DNA from: Alkalibacillus salilacus
GTDB taxonomy: Bacteria > Bacillota > Bacilli > Bacillales > Alkalibacillaceae
NCBI RefSeq assembly: GCF_030812915.1
Contig: NZ_JAUSTQ010000005.1
Coordinates: 62,001 to 126,000, forward strand
Length of the DNA stretch: 64,000 bases
Reading direction: 5' to 3'
The notes below the pieces were generated by a model that saw nothing but the letters and a program-made list of their open reading frames with translations, was not told where the DNA came from and made no database searches. Positions 45,216 through 57,581 of the stretch are shown here, piece after piece. The position numbers and the translations under genes are program-made. Position 1 is the first letter of the stretch, and every line of letters starts with the position of its first letter.

Positions 45216-46088
45216 ATGACGATCGAATTACCGAATGAAATAGAAGCCAAGTTAAAAGCTAAGCAAGCGACTCCAAGCGAGTTTGATTACTTAAAAACAG
45301 AAGCGAGTTATCTACCTTATGATCAAACGATTTTAACTGATGCGCTCGTTGCGTTAATGCAAGGAAAAAATGTGTTGCTTAAAGGGCCGACTGGTTCTGG
45401 TAAGACGAAGCTAGCTGAAACATTAGCCAACTACCTGAAGCAGCCGATGTTTAGTGTGAATTGTTCTGTTGATTTGGATGCTGAGAGCTTTTTAGGATTT
45501 AAGACGATTAATTATGATCAAGACGGCAAACAACTAATCGACTTTGTCCCTGGTCCGCTTGTTCAAGCGATGGAAAATGGGCATCTACTTTATATTGATG
45601 AGATTAATATGGCGAAACCAGAAACATTGCCGCTGATTAACGGGGCACTGGATTACCGCCGAACGGTAACCAATCCTTTAACCAATAATCGAATCCAAGC
45701 ACAAGAAGGGTTTAATGTTATTGCTGCGATTAATGAGGGGTATATCGGCACGACCCGATTAAACGAAGCGCTGAAAAACCGTTTTATCGTGTTTGATATT
45801 TCCTATATTGGTGGCGATCAATTGAAATCACTAATTCAATCGGAAACGAACTTATCAGATGAAGGCAAAATTAATGCGTTTGTTCAATTGTCGGCTGATT
45901 TAATTGAAGCGGCTGAACAAGGTAAGATTGCTGAGGATGCTGCTAGTATTCGCGCACTAGTTGATGCGTGTGATTTAGCTCATATGATTCCAGCTAAACG
46001 TGCGATTCAACGGGCGATCGTGGATAAATTGGAAGATGACCGTGAGAAGGAAAATGTCCGCAATTTAGCGGATACGTTGTTTGAATGA
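45216..46088 (+). CDS. yojN: MoxR-family AAA+ ATPase (YojN-like)
   Basis: A 290-residue AAA+ ATPase. Walker A is GPTGSGKT (about 58-65), Walker B LLYIDEINMAKPE, and sensor 1 in VIAAINEGY. It resembles NorQ/CbbQ chaperones. The partner is the VWA protein encoded ten bases downstream, as for B. subtilis yojN-yojO. Such pairs remodel or insert metal into a target enzyme; no target is near. ATG at 45216 with AGGAG before it; a longer frame lacks one. Confidence 0.88.
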   Translation: MTIELPNEIEAKLKAKQATPSEFDYLKTEASYLPYDQTILTDALVALMQGKNVLLKGPTGSGKTKLAETLANYLKQPMFSVNCSVDLDAESFLGFKTINYDQDGKQLIDFVPGPLVQAMENGHLLYIDEINMAKPETLPLINGALDYRRTVTNPLTNNRIQAQEGFNVIAAINEGYIGTTRLNEALKNRFIVFDISYIGGDQLKSLIQSETNLSDEGKINAFVQLSADLIEAAEQGKIAEDAASIRALVDACDLAHMIPAKRAIQRAIVDKLEDDREKENVRNLADTLFE

Positions 46089-46097
46089 GGTGGTTCG

Positions 46098-47999
46098 GTG
46101 AAGTTTAATGATAAAGTGGTCGATACGCAACAACTAGCGAATTTGCGTGATTTTGTGAATGTTTTAGCTAAAGAAGCGGATCTAGAATTTGATTATCATT
46201 TTGGGGCGACGGTTCACATTGATGACCGGCAGATTACGGCGAGTCATTTTTGGGATCATCGATTTAATGTGCAACAGACAGGTTATAAAACGGATATCTT
46301 GTTACGCGTGTTAGGGACATTACATGAGACGTCTGTTTCCGAATTTTTACGTTTAAAAAAACAAACGAACCATAGTCAAATGCCCTATTTTATCGAGCAA
46401 TTATTTACGTTGCTTGAAGACATTCGCTTAGAACGATTGATCCGCCGACGTCGCCCTGGTACGAAATCGTGGTTTGATATTAGACGTAAGGCGTATCATC
46501 ACTATTTTGAAACACAACGACAGACAGCGATGACGCGTAGTTATAAGACAGATGAGCTCTTCTGTCTTATTTATCTAACTTTAACATCTGAATCCCCTTT
46601 TGAAGCTTTTAGATCAAGCAAGTCTACACAAAATCGGACAATACAAGGGATTAAACCGCTTCTCCAACGTGTTTATGAAGCAAAATCAACTCGTGATATC
46701 GTGCGAATTGTCCTGGAAATTCAAGATGCGCTTGAAGAAGACTATAGTGACATGATCAATCGTTATTTCGTTTACCCGATTCAACATCAATCTGAACTCC
46801 AAGAAGAACGTGTCATTGAGGAATTGAAGCGTGTCGATCCACTGAATAATGACGATGAGGATGATACGACGAGCGACGATGTTATCAATGAGCGATTTCA
46901 AACATGGCATCAAGAGAATGAAAATGATGATGAGAACCAAACGTTTATGCAGTTTGAACTTGATCAAGGAACGAAGACGACGATGATTGGTGATGGCGCT
47001 CGCCAAACTGAAGAAGGCGATCAGGCGATGGCGAGTGTTCAAGGGATGTCAGCGCAGACGGATCAGAATGAGTATGAGCATCTTGAAGACTTAGACGAGA
47101 AGAAAAGTGAGCAAGAAGCAGGTGACGAACAAAATTACGGCAAAGAAAATGCGAACGCCGTTGTCTATGATCGTTATCCGGAAAAACCGAGTGAATCTGA
47201 CATTGATTCCTATCGTGATTTATTGCGGACAATCGACCCACTTCGTCGCCAGCTATCCCAGACCATTTTTAAAGCATTAGATCAGAAACAAAATGCGGAA
47301 CGATCGCATTTATTAACCGGGCGACTTGATAAAAAACAATTACTGCCGCTTTCAATCGAAAACGAATCACGTGTTTTTTATAAAAATGATTTAGAGAGCG
47401 ACGAAATTGATGCTGTATTTACATTGCTCATTGATTGTTCGGCCTCAATGTTTAATAAAATGGAAGAAACAAAGACGGCAGCGATTTTATTCCATGAAGT
47501 CTTAAAAGAATTGAAGATTCCTCACAATGTGATTGGGTTCTGGGAAGATGGTTTTGCGACGAAGGAAAACGAACAGCCGAACTATTTTCATCGGGTGATG
47601 ACATTTGACAACGCATTGCAACCTAATGTTGGGCCAGAGCTATTGCAGCTTGATGCTGAAGAAGATAATCGTGACGGTTTCACGATTCGTGTTGCGACAG
47701 AAGAGTTATTAGAGCGCACCGAAAAAGACCAATTCTTGCTCGTGTTCTCTGATGGTGAGCCTTCTGCGTTTAATTATAGTGAAAATGGGATTATCGATAC
47801 GAATGAAGCGGTGATCGAGGCGCGTAAGAAAGGCATAGAAGTTGTTGGTATCTTTTTAAGTGACGGTGAGATTGCCGAACATGAGGCTATGCTTATGCGT
47901 AATATTTATGGTCGTGAACATATGCTTGTGCCTGATTTAAGTGAATTACCTGGATCGTTTTCAGGTATTTTGAAGCGATTGTTATTAAAGTCGATCTGA
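46098..47999 (+). CDS. yojO: VWA domain protein (YojO-like)
   Basis: A 633-residue protein. The N-terminal half is helical and basic/acidic, the middle (about 245-370) is very acidic and probably disordered (DDEDDTTSDD), and the C-terminal VWA domain holds the MIDAS motif LLIDCSASM (about 449-457). VFSDGEPS and GIFLSDG complete it. It fits NorD/CobT-like partners of MoxR ATPases. The ribosome site GAGGTGG overlaps the end of the upstream gene. Confidence 0.87.
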   Translation: MKFNDKVVDTQQLANLRDFVNVLAKEADLEFDYHFGATVHIDDRQITASHFWDHRFNVQQTGYKTDILLRVLGTLHETSVSEFLRLKKQTNHSQMPYFIEQLFTLLEDIRLERLIRRRRPGTKSWFDIRRKAYHHYFETQRQTAMTRSYKTDELFCLIYLTLTSESPFEAFRSSKSTQNRTIQGIKPLLQRVYEAKSTRDIVRIVLEIQDALEEDYSDMINRYFVYPIQHQSELQEERVIEELKRVDPLNNDDEDDTTSDDVINERFQTWHQENENDDENQTFMQFELDQGTKTTMIGDGARQTEEGDQAMASVQGMSAQTDQNEYEHLEDLDEKKSEQEAGDEQNYGKENANAVVYDRYPEKPSESDIDSYRDLLRTIDPLRRQLSQTIFKALDQKQNAERSHLLTGRLDKKQLLPLSIENESRVFYKNDLESDEIDAVFTLLIDCSASMFNKMEETKTAAILFHEVLKELKIPHNVIGFWEDGFATKENEQPNYFHRVMTFDNALQPNVGPELLQLDAEEDNRDGFTIRVATEELLERTEKDQFLLVFSDGEPSAFNYSENGIIDTNEAVIEARKKGIEVVGIFLSDGEIAEHEAMLMRNIYGREHMLVPDLSELPGSFSGILKRLLLKSI

Positions 48000-48004
48000 T
48001 AATG

Positions 48005-48036
48005 AAAAAGACCACAGTGTCGTAGCTGTGGTCTTT
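48005..48036. terminator. Bidirectional terminator between yojO and crh
   Basis: Stem AAAGACCACAG / CTGTGGTCTTT between convergent genes, with T5 on the minus strand and T-rich sequence on the plus. Confidence 0.85.
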
Positions 48037-48039
48037 GGT

Positions 48040-48297
48040 TTATTCAGTCGTTTCCATTAATGATGCCAGTGTACTGAGAGCGGTTTCTTCATCGACGCCT
48101 TCAGCTTTTAAGGTCACTTCTTCACCTGAACCAATCGCAAGGCTCATGACCCCCATAATACTTTTGGCATTCACTTGTTTTTCCCCTTTTTCTAAAAAGA
48201 CATCCGCAGAAAATCGATTCGCTTCTTGCACAAATTTAGCAGCTGGCCTTGCTTGTAATCCTGATTCTAATTGAACAACAACGTTCTGTTCAGCCAA
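48040..48297 (-). CDS. crh: HPr-like catabolite repression protein Crh
   Basis: An 85-residue HPr homologue. In place of the PTS His15 it has Gln in SGLQARPAA, while the regulatory Ser46 site NAKSIMG is kept. It therefore cannot carry phosphate for sugar transport but can be phosphorylated by HprK (encoded at 60.1 kb) to act as a CcpA partner. TTG at 48297 with AGGAG upstream gives exactly the B. subtilis length; the longer frame does not. Confidence 0.95.
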   Translation of the reverse strand: MAEQNVVVQLESGLQARPAAKFVQEANRFSADVFLEKGEKQVNAKSIMGVMSLAIGSGEEVTLKAEGVDEETALSTLASLMETTE

Positions 48298-48392
48298 AGC
48301 AATTCTCCTCTCTATAGCCCATGATTTCCTCATCGTTTATTAAGATTATTACTCGATATTATACCATAACTACAAATTTTAGAATAGTCTGT

Positions 48393-49340
48393 TTATTTCT
48401 CGAGAAGGTCACCTTTACGCAGTTTTTCAGCGTAATCATCAATTTTTCTGAAGCGGTGATTAAGACCTGATTTACTTATGGTACTTGATTCTGCTAAGTC
48501 GACTAATTCTTTTAGTGACACTTCCTGATGCTGCATTCTAAGTTCAGCCGCTTCACGAAGTTTATCTGGCAATGAATCAATGCCAACGACTTCATCGATA
48601 TAACGGATGTTTTCAACTTGGCGAAAAGAAGCACCGATCGTTTTGTTTAAATTAGCTGTTTCACAATTGACTAAGCGATTCACTGAATTTCTCATGTCAC
48701 GCATAATGCGAACATCTTCGAATTTCAACAGCGCCTGATGAGCACCGATTAGAATTAAAAATTCGGTGATTTTCTCGGCTTCTTTAAGATAATTAATATA
48801 TCCTTTTTTACGTTCATGTGTTTTCGCATGTAAATCAAAGTCATTCATCAATTCGACCAGTGCATCATTATGTTCCTGATACAATGTGAAAATTTCTAAA
48901 TGATAAGATGATGTTTCAGGGTTATTGACTGAACCTCCTGCTAAAAATGCACCACGTAAATATGATTTTTTACAACATTCGCGCTGCAAATAATTATTGG
49001 GAATGCTGCGGTTGAACGAAAATGGTCCATCCATTATACCTAAATCTTTCAACACGTGTTCAACACCCTCGACAAGTCGAACGATGTAAATATTATTTTT
49101 CTTTAAGCGCATCTTTTTACGGACTAAGAGCTCGACTGGATAATCATAAACATGCTTAATCAATGTATAAATGCGACGAGCAATAGCGGCATTTTCCGTT
49201 TGGACGTCTAATATATATTTTCGATTTGAAAAGGATAATGATCCATTCATACGAACCAAGGCTGATAATTCCGACTGCTTACAACATTGATCCGTTTCTA
49301 TGCTTGTCAGTTCTTTTTTCGTTTCTGATGCAAATGACAT
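48393..49340 (-). CDS. whiA: Sporulation/cell-division regulator WhiA
   Basis: A 315-residue WhiA. The N-terminal two-domain fold descends from a LAGLIDADG homing endonuclease ([22 protein letters not shown]), without its catalytic acids, and the C-terminal HTH reads [21 protein letters not shown]. In Bacillus it affects cell division and chromosome segregation. It lies between crh and yvcK, the conserved order. Confidence 0.96.
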   Translation of the reverse strand: MSFASETKKELTSIETDQCCKQSELSALVRMNGSLSFSNRKYILDVQTENAAIARRIYTLIKHVYDYPVELLVRKKMRLKKNNIYIVRLVEGVEHVLKDLGIMDGPFSFNRSIPNNYLQRECCKKSYLRGAFLAGGSVNNPETSSYHLEIFTLYQEHNDALVELMNDFDLHAKTHERKKGYINYLKEAEKITEFLILIGAHQALLKFEDVRIMRDMRNSVNRLVNCETANLNKTIGASFRQVENIRYIDEVVGIDSLPDKLREAAELRMQHQEVSLKELVDLAESSTISKSGLNHRFRKIDDYAEKLRKGDLLEK

Positions 49341-49376
49341 AGCGATTCCCCTTCACTTCTTTAACTCTAAATTCCA

Positions 49377-50333
49377 TTATAACAATTCATAGAGTAAATT
49401 TGCGATTTTATGCTCATGGTGTTTTAATGTCCCGTCACTATGTAAGTCAGCAATATCTCCTTGGATGACGCGAACGCCCGCCTTCTCTAGTTCATCTCGG
49501 TCACATATAACAGGTTCAGCATGTTCTTTTTCGTATTCGTGCTTGATCGTCTGTTCGATCTGCTCACCATGCATCACGATTGAATCGACAAATGAATTTT
49601 CCACATGTCGATGCAAGGCTTCAATATGATCAGATGCTGTATAGCCAGCTGTCTCACCTTCTTGTGTCATAACATTACAGACATATACGGTTTCTGCGTT
49701 CGTTTGACGTAATGCGTCTTTTATTTCCCAGGAAATAAGGTTAGGTACGATACTCGTATACAAACTTCCCGGCGCTATGACAATTAATTCTGCTTGTTTA
49801 ATCGCCCTTACAGCTTCGGGTAATGGTTGCACATGAGGTGGGTCAAAAAATACCCGCTTAATTGGTTTATTAACTTCAGGAATTTTCGACTCGCCTCTAA
49901 CCACTGTGCCATCTTCAAATTCAGCTTTTAAATACATATTTTCATTGGCAATCGGATAAATTCGACCTTTGACGTTAAAAACACGGGAAATTTCCTTTAT
50001 TCCTTGATAGAAATCACCTGTAATTGAAGTCATCCCTGCTAATATTAAATTACCAAGTGCATGACCTGATAGTCCATTTCCGTCTTCAAATCGATGTTGA
50101 AATAATTTGAGTAACGTCGGTTCAACATCTGACATCGAAGCGATCACTTTACGGATATCACCTGGTGCCGGCATTCTTAAATCTTCACGCAATCGTCCAG
50201 TACTACCACCATCATCTGACACTGTTACGATTGCTGATAAATTAACCGGGAATTTTCGTAAACCACGAAGTAAGACAGGTAATCCTGTGCCGCCACCGAT
50301 TACGACAACTTTTTTTCCGTTCACATCTGTCAT
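49377..50333 (-). CDS. yvcK: Gluconeogenesis factor YvcK
   Basis: A 318-residue UPF0052/CofD-like protein. The N-terminal Rossmann motif [13 protein letters not shown] and [15 protein letters not shown] bind a UDP-sugar. PGDIRKVI and APGSLYTSI are conserved. It supports growth on gluconeogenic carbon and cell shape. It overlaps rapZ by four bases (ATGA). Confidence 0.95.
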   Translation of the reverse strand: MTDVNGKKVVVIGGGTGLPVLLRGLRKFPVNLSAIVTVSDDGGSTGRLREDLRMPAPGDIRKVIASMSDVEPTLLKLFQHRFEDGNGLSGHALGNLILAGMTSITGDFYQGIKEISRVFNVKGRIYPIANENMYLKAEFEDGTVVRGESKIPEVNKPIKRVFFDPPHVQPLPEAVRAIKQAELIVIAPGSLYTSIVPNLISWEIKDALRQTNAETVYVCNVMTQEGETAGYTASDHIEALHRHVENSFVDSIVMHGEQIEQTIKHEYEKEHAEPVICDRDELEKAGVRVIQGDIADLHSDGTLKHHEHKIANLLYELL

Positions 50334-51217
50334 GATGTAATTTCGTGACCCTTCTTAATATCGCGGTGGTAGACATGGGCTTGATAATCTTTGCCAATCA
50401 TATCAGCAATTTTTTCGGCGATTGCTACAGATCGGTGCTGGCCTCCCGTACAGCCAATGCCAATGATGAGTTGGCTTTTTCCTTCACGTTCATAGTGTGG
50501 CATCATAAACGATAATAAATCCTGTAATTTACGTAAAAACTTGCGTGTATCTTTCCACTTTAAGACGTAAGAGGACACTTCTTGGTTTTGACCCGTTAAT
50601 TCACGCATTGACTCGACATAATGTGGATTCGGTAAGAAACGTACGTCAAACATTAAGTCAGCATCGATCGGGATCCCATGCTTGTAACCAAAGGACACGA
50701 GTTGAATGGAGAAAACGTGCTGTTTCCGTTCTTTAAACTGGTTAATAATTTGCTCACGTAACTCGCGTGCTGATAATTCAGATGTATTAATTAGCGTCTG
50801 TGCCCGCCCTTTTAATTCATCTAAGATTGCGCGTTCTTGGTTGATGCCTTCTAATGGCAAGCCTTCTGGAGCTAATGGATGTGAGCGTCTTGATTCTTTA
50901 TAGCGCTGAACTAATGTTTCTTTATCAGCATCTAAGAATACGACATGCTCTGAGATCGCCTCATCACTTGTGAAATCGTTTAATGTATCGTATAAAGAAT
51001 CGAAAAATTCGCGTCCGCGTAAGTCCATAACAACGGCTAGTCGTTTATTTTCTTTATTATCTTTCATGAGTTCAATGAATTTCGGTAATAAGGCAGGTGG
51101 TAAGTTGTCGACACAGAAATAACCTAAATCTTCTAGGCTTTGAATGGCGACTGTCTTACCTGCACCTGACATACCAGTAATGATGACTAATTCAACTTTT
51201 TGAGGTCTTGGTTCCAA
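50330..51217 (-). CDS. rapZ: RNase adapter protein RapZ (YvcJ)
   Basis: A 295-residue nucleotide-binding protein: Walker A GMSGAGKT near residue 16, and the C-terminal domain with [17 protein letters not shown], which in E. coli binds GlmZ/RNase E. In Bacillus it affects competence and UDP-GlcNAc signalling. TTG at 51217 is chosen since GAGGGG has correct spacing and gives the B. subtilis length. The yvcI gene that usually precedes it is absent. Confidence 0.94.
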   Translation of the reverse strand: MEPRPQKVELVIITGMSGAGKTVAIQSLEDLGYFCVDNLPPALLPKFIELMKDNKENKRLAVVMDLRGREFFDSLYDTLNDFTSDEAISEHVVFLDADKETLVQRYKESRRSHPLAPEGLPLEGINQERAILDELKGRAQTLINTSELSARELREQIINQFKERKQHVFSIQLVSFGYKHGIPIDADLMFDVRFLPNPHYVESMRELTGQNQEVSSYVLKWKDTRKFLRKLQDLLSFMMPHYEREGKSQLIIGIGCTGGQHRSVAIAEKIADMIGKDYQAHVYHRDIKKGHEITS

Positions 51218-51305
51218 TGACGTCACCCCTCACTTATATATTTAATTTCAATTATACACGGAAGAAGCGTTCCTGACTATTCACTGCAAAATTTCTTATA
51301 AAACA

Positions 51306-51343
51306 GAAAAAACACAGGTAGATGAAAGGCGAATCTACCTGTG
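51306..51343 (-). terminator. Terminator after trxB
   Basis: Minus-strand stem CACAGGTAGAT / ATCTACCTGTG with a 9-base loop and T6. It stands 101 bases after the trxB stop. Confidence 0.8.
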
Positions 51344-51443
51344 CTAATAGAAGCTCTATAGAATAAAGGGGGTCAATTATTAATTTCATTATAACACCCC
51401 AATATTTCATCCGTGTTACAACGGCATTAAAAACCGATTACGT

Positions 51444-52427
<984 letters not shown>

Positions 52428-52506
52428 TCATTACTCTTATCATATTATACTCCCCCGACTAGCGACAATAAATGTGCTCAGGGGGGTATTTTAAAATCTC
52501 AGTTAT

Positions 52507-53520
52507 CTATTCCCATCCATGTGCTTGTAATAAACGTTCAATCGTTGGATGCTGTTCCTTTGCCTCTTGCCATATGGTCGAAGCCTTTTGATCACCATAA
52601 TAAGCCCGCATGCTATAACCGAACCATAAATAATAACTTAAATAATTCGAGACCTGATCTGATTTAAGTTTCCGGAAACGTTTGATTGCTTCTTCGTGAT
52701 CATTGACTTGAGCCATCACAATCGCTAATTTTAATTGTTTTTCAAAATATGTCGGATACACATTTTTAAGCTCATTTAAAAAGGCTTCACTAAGATCTGT
52801 TCGACCGATTTGATCATAAAAATACATCAGATTCATGCGACTACTCAATGAATTAGGGTCTTGTTCTAACCATATTTCTTCATATTGAATCGCTTCATCC
52901 GTTTGACCTTGCTGAAACAATGCATAAGCATACTCGTGTTTAGCCGGTAAATATTCTGGGTAACGATCAGTTAATTCTTCTAGGACTGTTAAAGCATCGC
53001 CCCACTCTTCGTGTTCGAGATGATAGAACGCCGTTTCTTGATATAGCATAAACTCATCTTCTTCGCTAAATGCAAGTTCCTCTTCTTCTGAGTAGTCTGC
53101 TAACACACGGTCCAGATTACTAATCAATTCTTCAGTCTCAGCTTTAAAATCACCTTCTGGATCTAGCTCAAGATATTGTTCAGCACTCTTTTTCGCTTCG
53201 TAAAACAGACCTAAGTGTGCATAGTTGTTTGCCATCAAATAATAGCAGTCAACATAAGGCTCGCGATTGGAGTCGAGCACTTGTTGCAACATGTCGTTGG
53301 CTTTATGATATTGATGCAATTCAGTATATAACACCGACAACTGGCACAAGTACAGTGGATTCGTTGGATCTGTTTCCAATGCTTTTTGAAACCATTTTTC
53401 CGCTTTAGTAAAATCTTTTCGTTTGAATGCTTTAACGCCATATGAAAAATAAAAATCGCCATCATGTCGAAACGTTGCGACCTTATTTGGTATATCCGTC
53501 TTCCGAAACATCGTTTGCAT
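52507..53520 (-). CDS. TPR repeat protein (YvcD-like)
   Basis: A 337-residue helical protein made of tetratricopeptide-like repeats, such as KAEKWFQKALETDPTNPLYL, EAKKSAEQYLELDPEG, DALTVLEELTDRYPEY and EAIQYEEIWLEQDPNS. There is no signal or membrane helix, so it is probably a cytosolic scaffold. It occupies the place of B. subtilis yvcD beside trxB. Start ATG after AGGAGG. Confidence 0.88.
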   Translation of the reverse strand: MQTMFRKTDIPNKVATFRHDGDFYFSYGVKAFKRKDFTKAEKWFQKALETDPTNPLYLCQLSVLYTELHQYHKANDMLQQVLDSNREPYVDCYYLMANNYAHLGLFYEAKKSAEQYLELDPEGDFKAETEELISNLDRVLADYSEEEELAFSEEDEFMLYQETAFYHLEHEEWGDALTVLEELTDRYPEYLPAKHEYAYALFQQGQTDEAIQYEEIWLEQDPNSLSSRMNLMYFYDQIGRTDLSEAFLNELKNVYPTYFEKQLKLAIVMAQVNDHEEAIKRFRKLKSDQVSNYLSYYLWFGYSMRAYYGDQKASTIWQEAKEQHPTIERLLQAHGWE

Positions 53521-53604
53521 AAAGGCCTCCTAGTCATGCTTGTCCATACCAAAGTATAACATAACACCCTTCGACAAGCGATGACTTCTGGAAAATAAAT
53601 AACA

Positions 53605-53730
53605 GCGCGCGCTGATATATATCAGCGAACGCCGTTATTTTTGGGATGGCGCCGTTATTTTTGGGATGGCGCCGTTATTTTTGGGATGGCGCCGTTATTT
53701 TTGGGATGGCGCCGTTATTTTTGGGATGGC
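53605..53730. repeat. Array 3 of the 20-bp repeat (five perfect copies) with a palindrome
   Basis: The unit GCCGTTATTTTTGGGATGGC occurs five times without change from 53631 to 53730. Just before it, GCTGATATATATCAGC is a perfect 16-base palindrome built from two opposing repeat cores. It ends at the glpD terminator hairpin. Perfect identity suggests recent copy-number change. Confidence 0.95.
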
Positions 53731-53769
53731 GAAAAAGATCCCTGGCTTTATCGCCAAGGATCTTTTTCA
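53731..53769 (-). terminator. Terminator of glpK-glpD
   Basis: Stem GAAAAAGATCC / GGATCTTTTTC with an inner TGGC/GCCA, three bases after the glpD stop. A- and T-runs are inside the stem. Confidence 0.88.
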
Positions 53770-53771
53770 CC

Positions 53772-55415
53772 TCACCTATTTAGTTCTGCTTCAGCGATCA
53801 TTTGATCGAGACTTTCGATATAAGTCTGATATTCTTTTTCAGTCCAATCTAATAAGGCATTCATCTCATCAATAACCGCTTGCTTATAAGCTTTCACTGT
53901 ATCGATATTAAAAAATAAGTCGCCTGTTCTCCGGATAAAGAAATCTTCTGGTTTGTAGATCGCCTCATTTTCGATCGTATAATGCAATTCAGCTAATAAT
54001 GCATGAAGTAATTCATCATCTTCCTCTAATTCTAAATAATGATTAAGCACCTCCCCGGCATTGGAGCCATAACGATTGAGCCAAGTGAGCATTGTCTTTT
54101 TATCGATATTTTGTTGATCAGCAGTATGGATCATTTGTTGTGTCCATTCGGCGAACCCTTTTGAGCCGCCAATGTCTCCACCTGCAATCGGTTGGTGTTT
54201 AGTCTTAGATGTGACATATGGACGGCCGTCGATTTTCTTCAGTTTCGAACTGACCTGGTCAACAATTTCTTCGGCCATTTTACGGTAACCTGTTAATTTG
54301 CCGCCTGCAATTGATAGTAATCCAGAATCTGATTCGAGCACTTCATCTTTACGAGAAATTTCAGAAGGGTCTTTCCCTTCTTCATGAATAAGTGGTCGAA
54401 TACCAGCCCATGTGGATTCGATATCATTTTCAATCAGATGAACATCAGGGAACATTTGATGAATGGCATCCAGTATATAATTCTGATCTGATTCTTTTAC
54501 ATCAGGGTGTGTTAAATCTGATTCATAATGAGTATCGGTCGTCCCGACATACGTTTTGCCCTCTCGTGGTATCGCAAAAATCATTCGACCATCAGGTGCA
54601 TCAAAGTATATCGCTTGTTGTAACGGGAAGTTGTCCTGATCAAAGACTAGATGAACACCTTTCGTATGATAAAGGTGTTTCCCTTTATTGGATTGATCCA
54701 TTTTGCGGATTTCATCAACCCATGGGCCCGTCGCATTAACGACGTAATGACTATAAACATCATGAATCGAATCATCCGTGCGGTCACGTACTTGAACGCC
54801 AATAACTTTCCCATCATTATATAGAAGTTGCTCGACTTGCATGTAATTAAATGATTGCGCCCCAAACTCAACTGCTTTCTTCATGACTTCCACGGTTAGT
54901 CGTGCATCATCTGTTTTGTATTCTACATAATAACCACTACCTTTGAGACCATCATGCTTTAATAAAGGTTCACGTTTCAAAGTCTCATCAACAGACAACA
55001 TTTTTCGACGTTCACTACGTTTGACGCCTGCTAGAAAATCATAAACACGCAGGCCAATATTGCTTGAAAACGGACCGAAATTACCCCCTTTGTAAAACGG
55101 GAGCATCATCCATTCAGGTGTTGTAATATGTGGGCCATTTTCATAAACGATTTCTCGTTCTCTACCAACTTCGGCAACGAGTTTAATTTCGAAGTTTTTT
55201 AAGTAACGTAAACCACCATGAACGAGTTTCGTCGAGCGACTCGAAGTACCAGCAGCGAAATCTTGCATTTCTAAAACAGCGACATCCATCCCGCGAGTAA
55301 CGGCATCTAAAGCAATCCCTGCTCCAGTAATGCCGCCACCAATGACGATTAAATCGAATGAATGATTTAATGATTGCTTATTATATGATCGATTTTGATT
55401 AGTAAATGTCGTCAC
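53772..55415 (-). CDS. glpD: Aerobic glycerol-3-phosphate dehydrogenase
   Basis: A 547-residue membrane-associated flavoprotein oxidising glycerol-3-phosphate to dihydroxyacetone phosphate and passing electrons to quinone. The FAD motif IVIGGGITGAGIALD opens it, LVHGGLRYL follows, GTTDTHYE and ESTWAGIRPL are substrate-site blocks. Starts at GTG after AAAGGA. It follows glpK by 26 bases. Confidence 0.96.
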   Translation of the reverse strand: MTTFTNQNRSYNKQSLNHSFDLIVIGGGITGAGIALDAVTRGMDVAVLEMQDFAAGTSSRSTKLVHGGLRYLKNFEIKLVAEVGREREIVYENGPHITTPEWMMLPFYKGGNFGPFSSNIGLRVYDFLAGVKRSERRKMLSVDETLKREPLLKHDGLKGSGYYVEYKTDDARLTVEVMKKAVEFGAQSFNYMQVEQLLYNDGKVIGVQVRDRTDDSIHDVYSHYVVNATGPWVDEIRKMDQSNKGKHLYHTKGVHLVFDQDNFPLQQAIYFDAPDGRMIFAIPREGKTYVGTTDTHYESDLTHPDVKESDQNYILDAIHQMFPDVHLIENDIESTWAGIRPLIHEEGKDPSEISRKDEVLESDSGLLSIAGGKLTGYRKMAEEIVDQVSSKLKKIDGRPYVTSKTKHQPIAGGDIGGSKGFAEWTQQMIHTADQQNIDKKTMLTWLNRYGSNAGEVLNHYLELEEDDELLHALLAELHYTIENEAIYKPEDFFIRRTGDLFFNIDTVKAYKQAVIDEMNALLDWTEKEYQTYIESLDQMIAEAELNR

Positions 55416-55441
55416 TTCATCTCATCCTTTCTGACTGACTG

Positions 55442-56974
<1,533 letters not shown>

Positions 56975-56976
56975 CT

Positions 56977-57005
56977 ACTTTATTCCTGTCTGGTAACATT
57001 TTCAA
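56977..57005 (-). promoter_or_regulatory. Putative glpK promoter with overlapping cre-like site
   Basis: Minus strand TTGAAA (57000-57005), a 17-base spacer and TAAAGT (56977-56982). TGAAAATGTTACCA (56991-57004) overlaps the -35 and resembles cre with two mismatches. No glpP-type antiterminator hairpin is seen in the leader. Confidence 0.4.
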
Positions 57006-57009
57006 ACAT

Positions 57010-57054
57010 AAAAAACGCTACATGAATATGACGTGTTGGTCTCATTCATGTAGC
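57010..57054 (-). terminator. Terminator of the hprK-yvoF operon
   Basis: Minus-strand stem GCTACATGAAT / ATTCATGTAGC with a 16-base loop followed by TTTTTT, twelve bases after yvoF. Confidence 0.85.
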
Positions 57055-57066
57055 AGTAGGATTAAC

Positions 57067-57576
57067 TTATTCTTGTTGTTTAGCGTCACGTTCTTCCTTG
57101 GTATAAATGATTTGCATCGGGTTGCCCCCAACAAATGCACCAGCTGGTACATCTTCATGCACAAGCGTCGCAGCAGAAACAATCGCACCATCCCCGATTG
57201 TCACACCTGGCAAGATTGTCGTGTTTGCTCCAATCATCACATCATCACCAATGTTAACGTTACCTAGACGATATTCATCGATGAGGTACTCATGCGCTAA
57301 AATCGTCGTATTATAACCAATCACACAGTTTCGTCCAATCGATATTTTTTCAGGAAACATGAGATCAGGCATGACCATTAAGGCCAGCGCTGATTCATCC
57401 CCAATCGACATTCGCAGAAATGTGCGGTAAAGCCAATTTTTCACACCTAACCAAGGAGTGTAACGCCCAATCTGAATGGCGATGAAGTTCTTACACACTT
57501 TTAGAAATGAAACGGTTTTATACATCTGCCATAGTGAGTTTGATTTCTTAACTGGATAGCGCGTTGTCTTGCGCAT
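57067..57576 (-). CDS. yvoF: Hexapeptide-repeat acetyltransferase (YvoF-like)
   Basis: A 169-residue left-handed beta-helix acyltransferase. Hexapeptide turns include ISIGRNCVIGYNTTILAH, VNIGDDVMIGANTTILPG and VTIGDGAIVSAATLV, then GGNPMQIIY. The basic N-terminus (about 1-60) is helical. The acceptor is unknown. It is the last gene of the operon and the usual neighbour of ppaX. ATG at 57576 with AAAGGGG before it. Confidence 0.9.
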   Translation of the reverse strand: MRKTTRYPVKKSNSLWQMYKTVSFLKVCKNFIAIQIGRYTPWLGVKNWLYRTFLRMSIGDESALALMVMPDLMFPEKISIGRNCVIGYNTTILAHEYLIDEYRLGNVNIGDDVMIGANTTILPGVTIGDGAIVSAATLVHEDVPAGAFVGGNPMQIIYTKEERDAKQQE

Positions 57577-57581
57577 GGGCT

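Noticed and set aside
53666-53875. Frame beginning in array 3 and running into glpD on the opposite strand
   Set aside because: Its first part is the perfect repeat and its end is antisense to glpD, so it is not credible as a gene.
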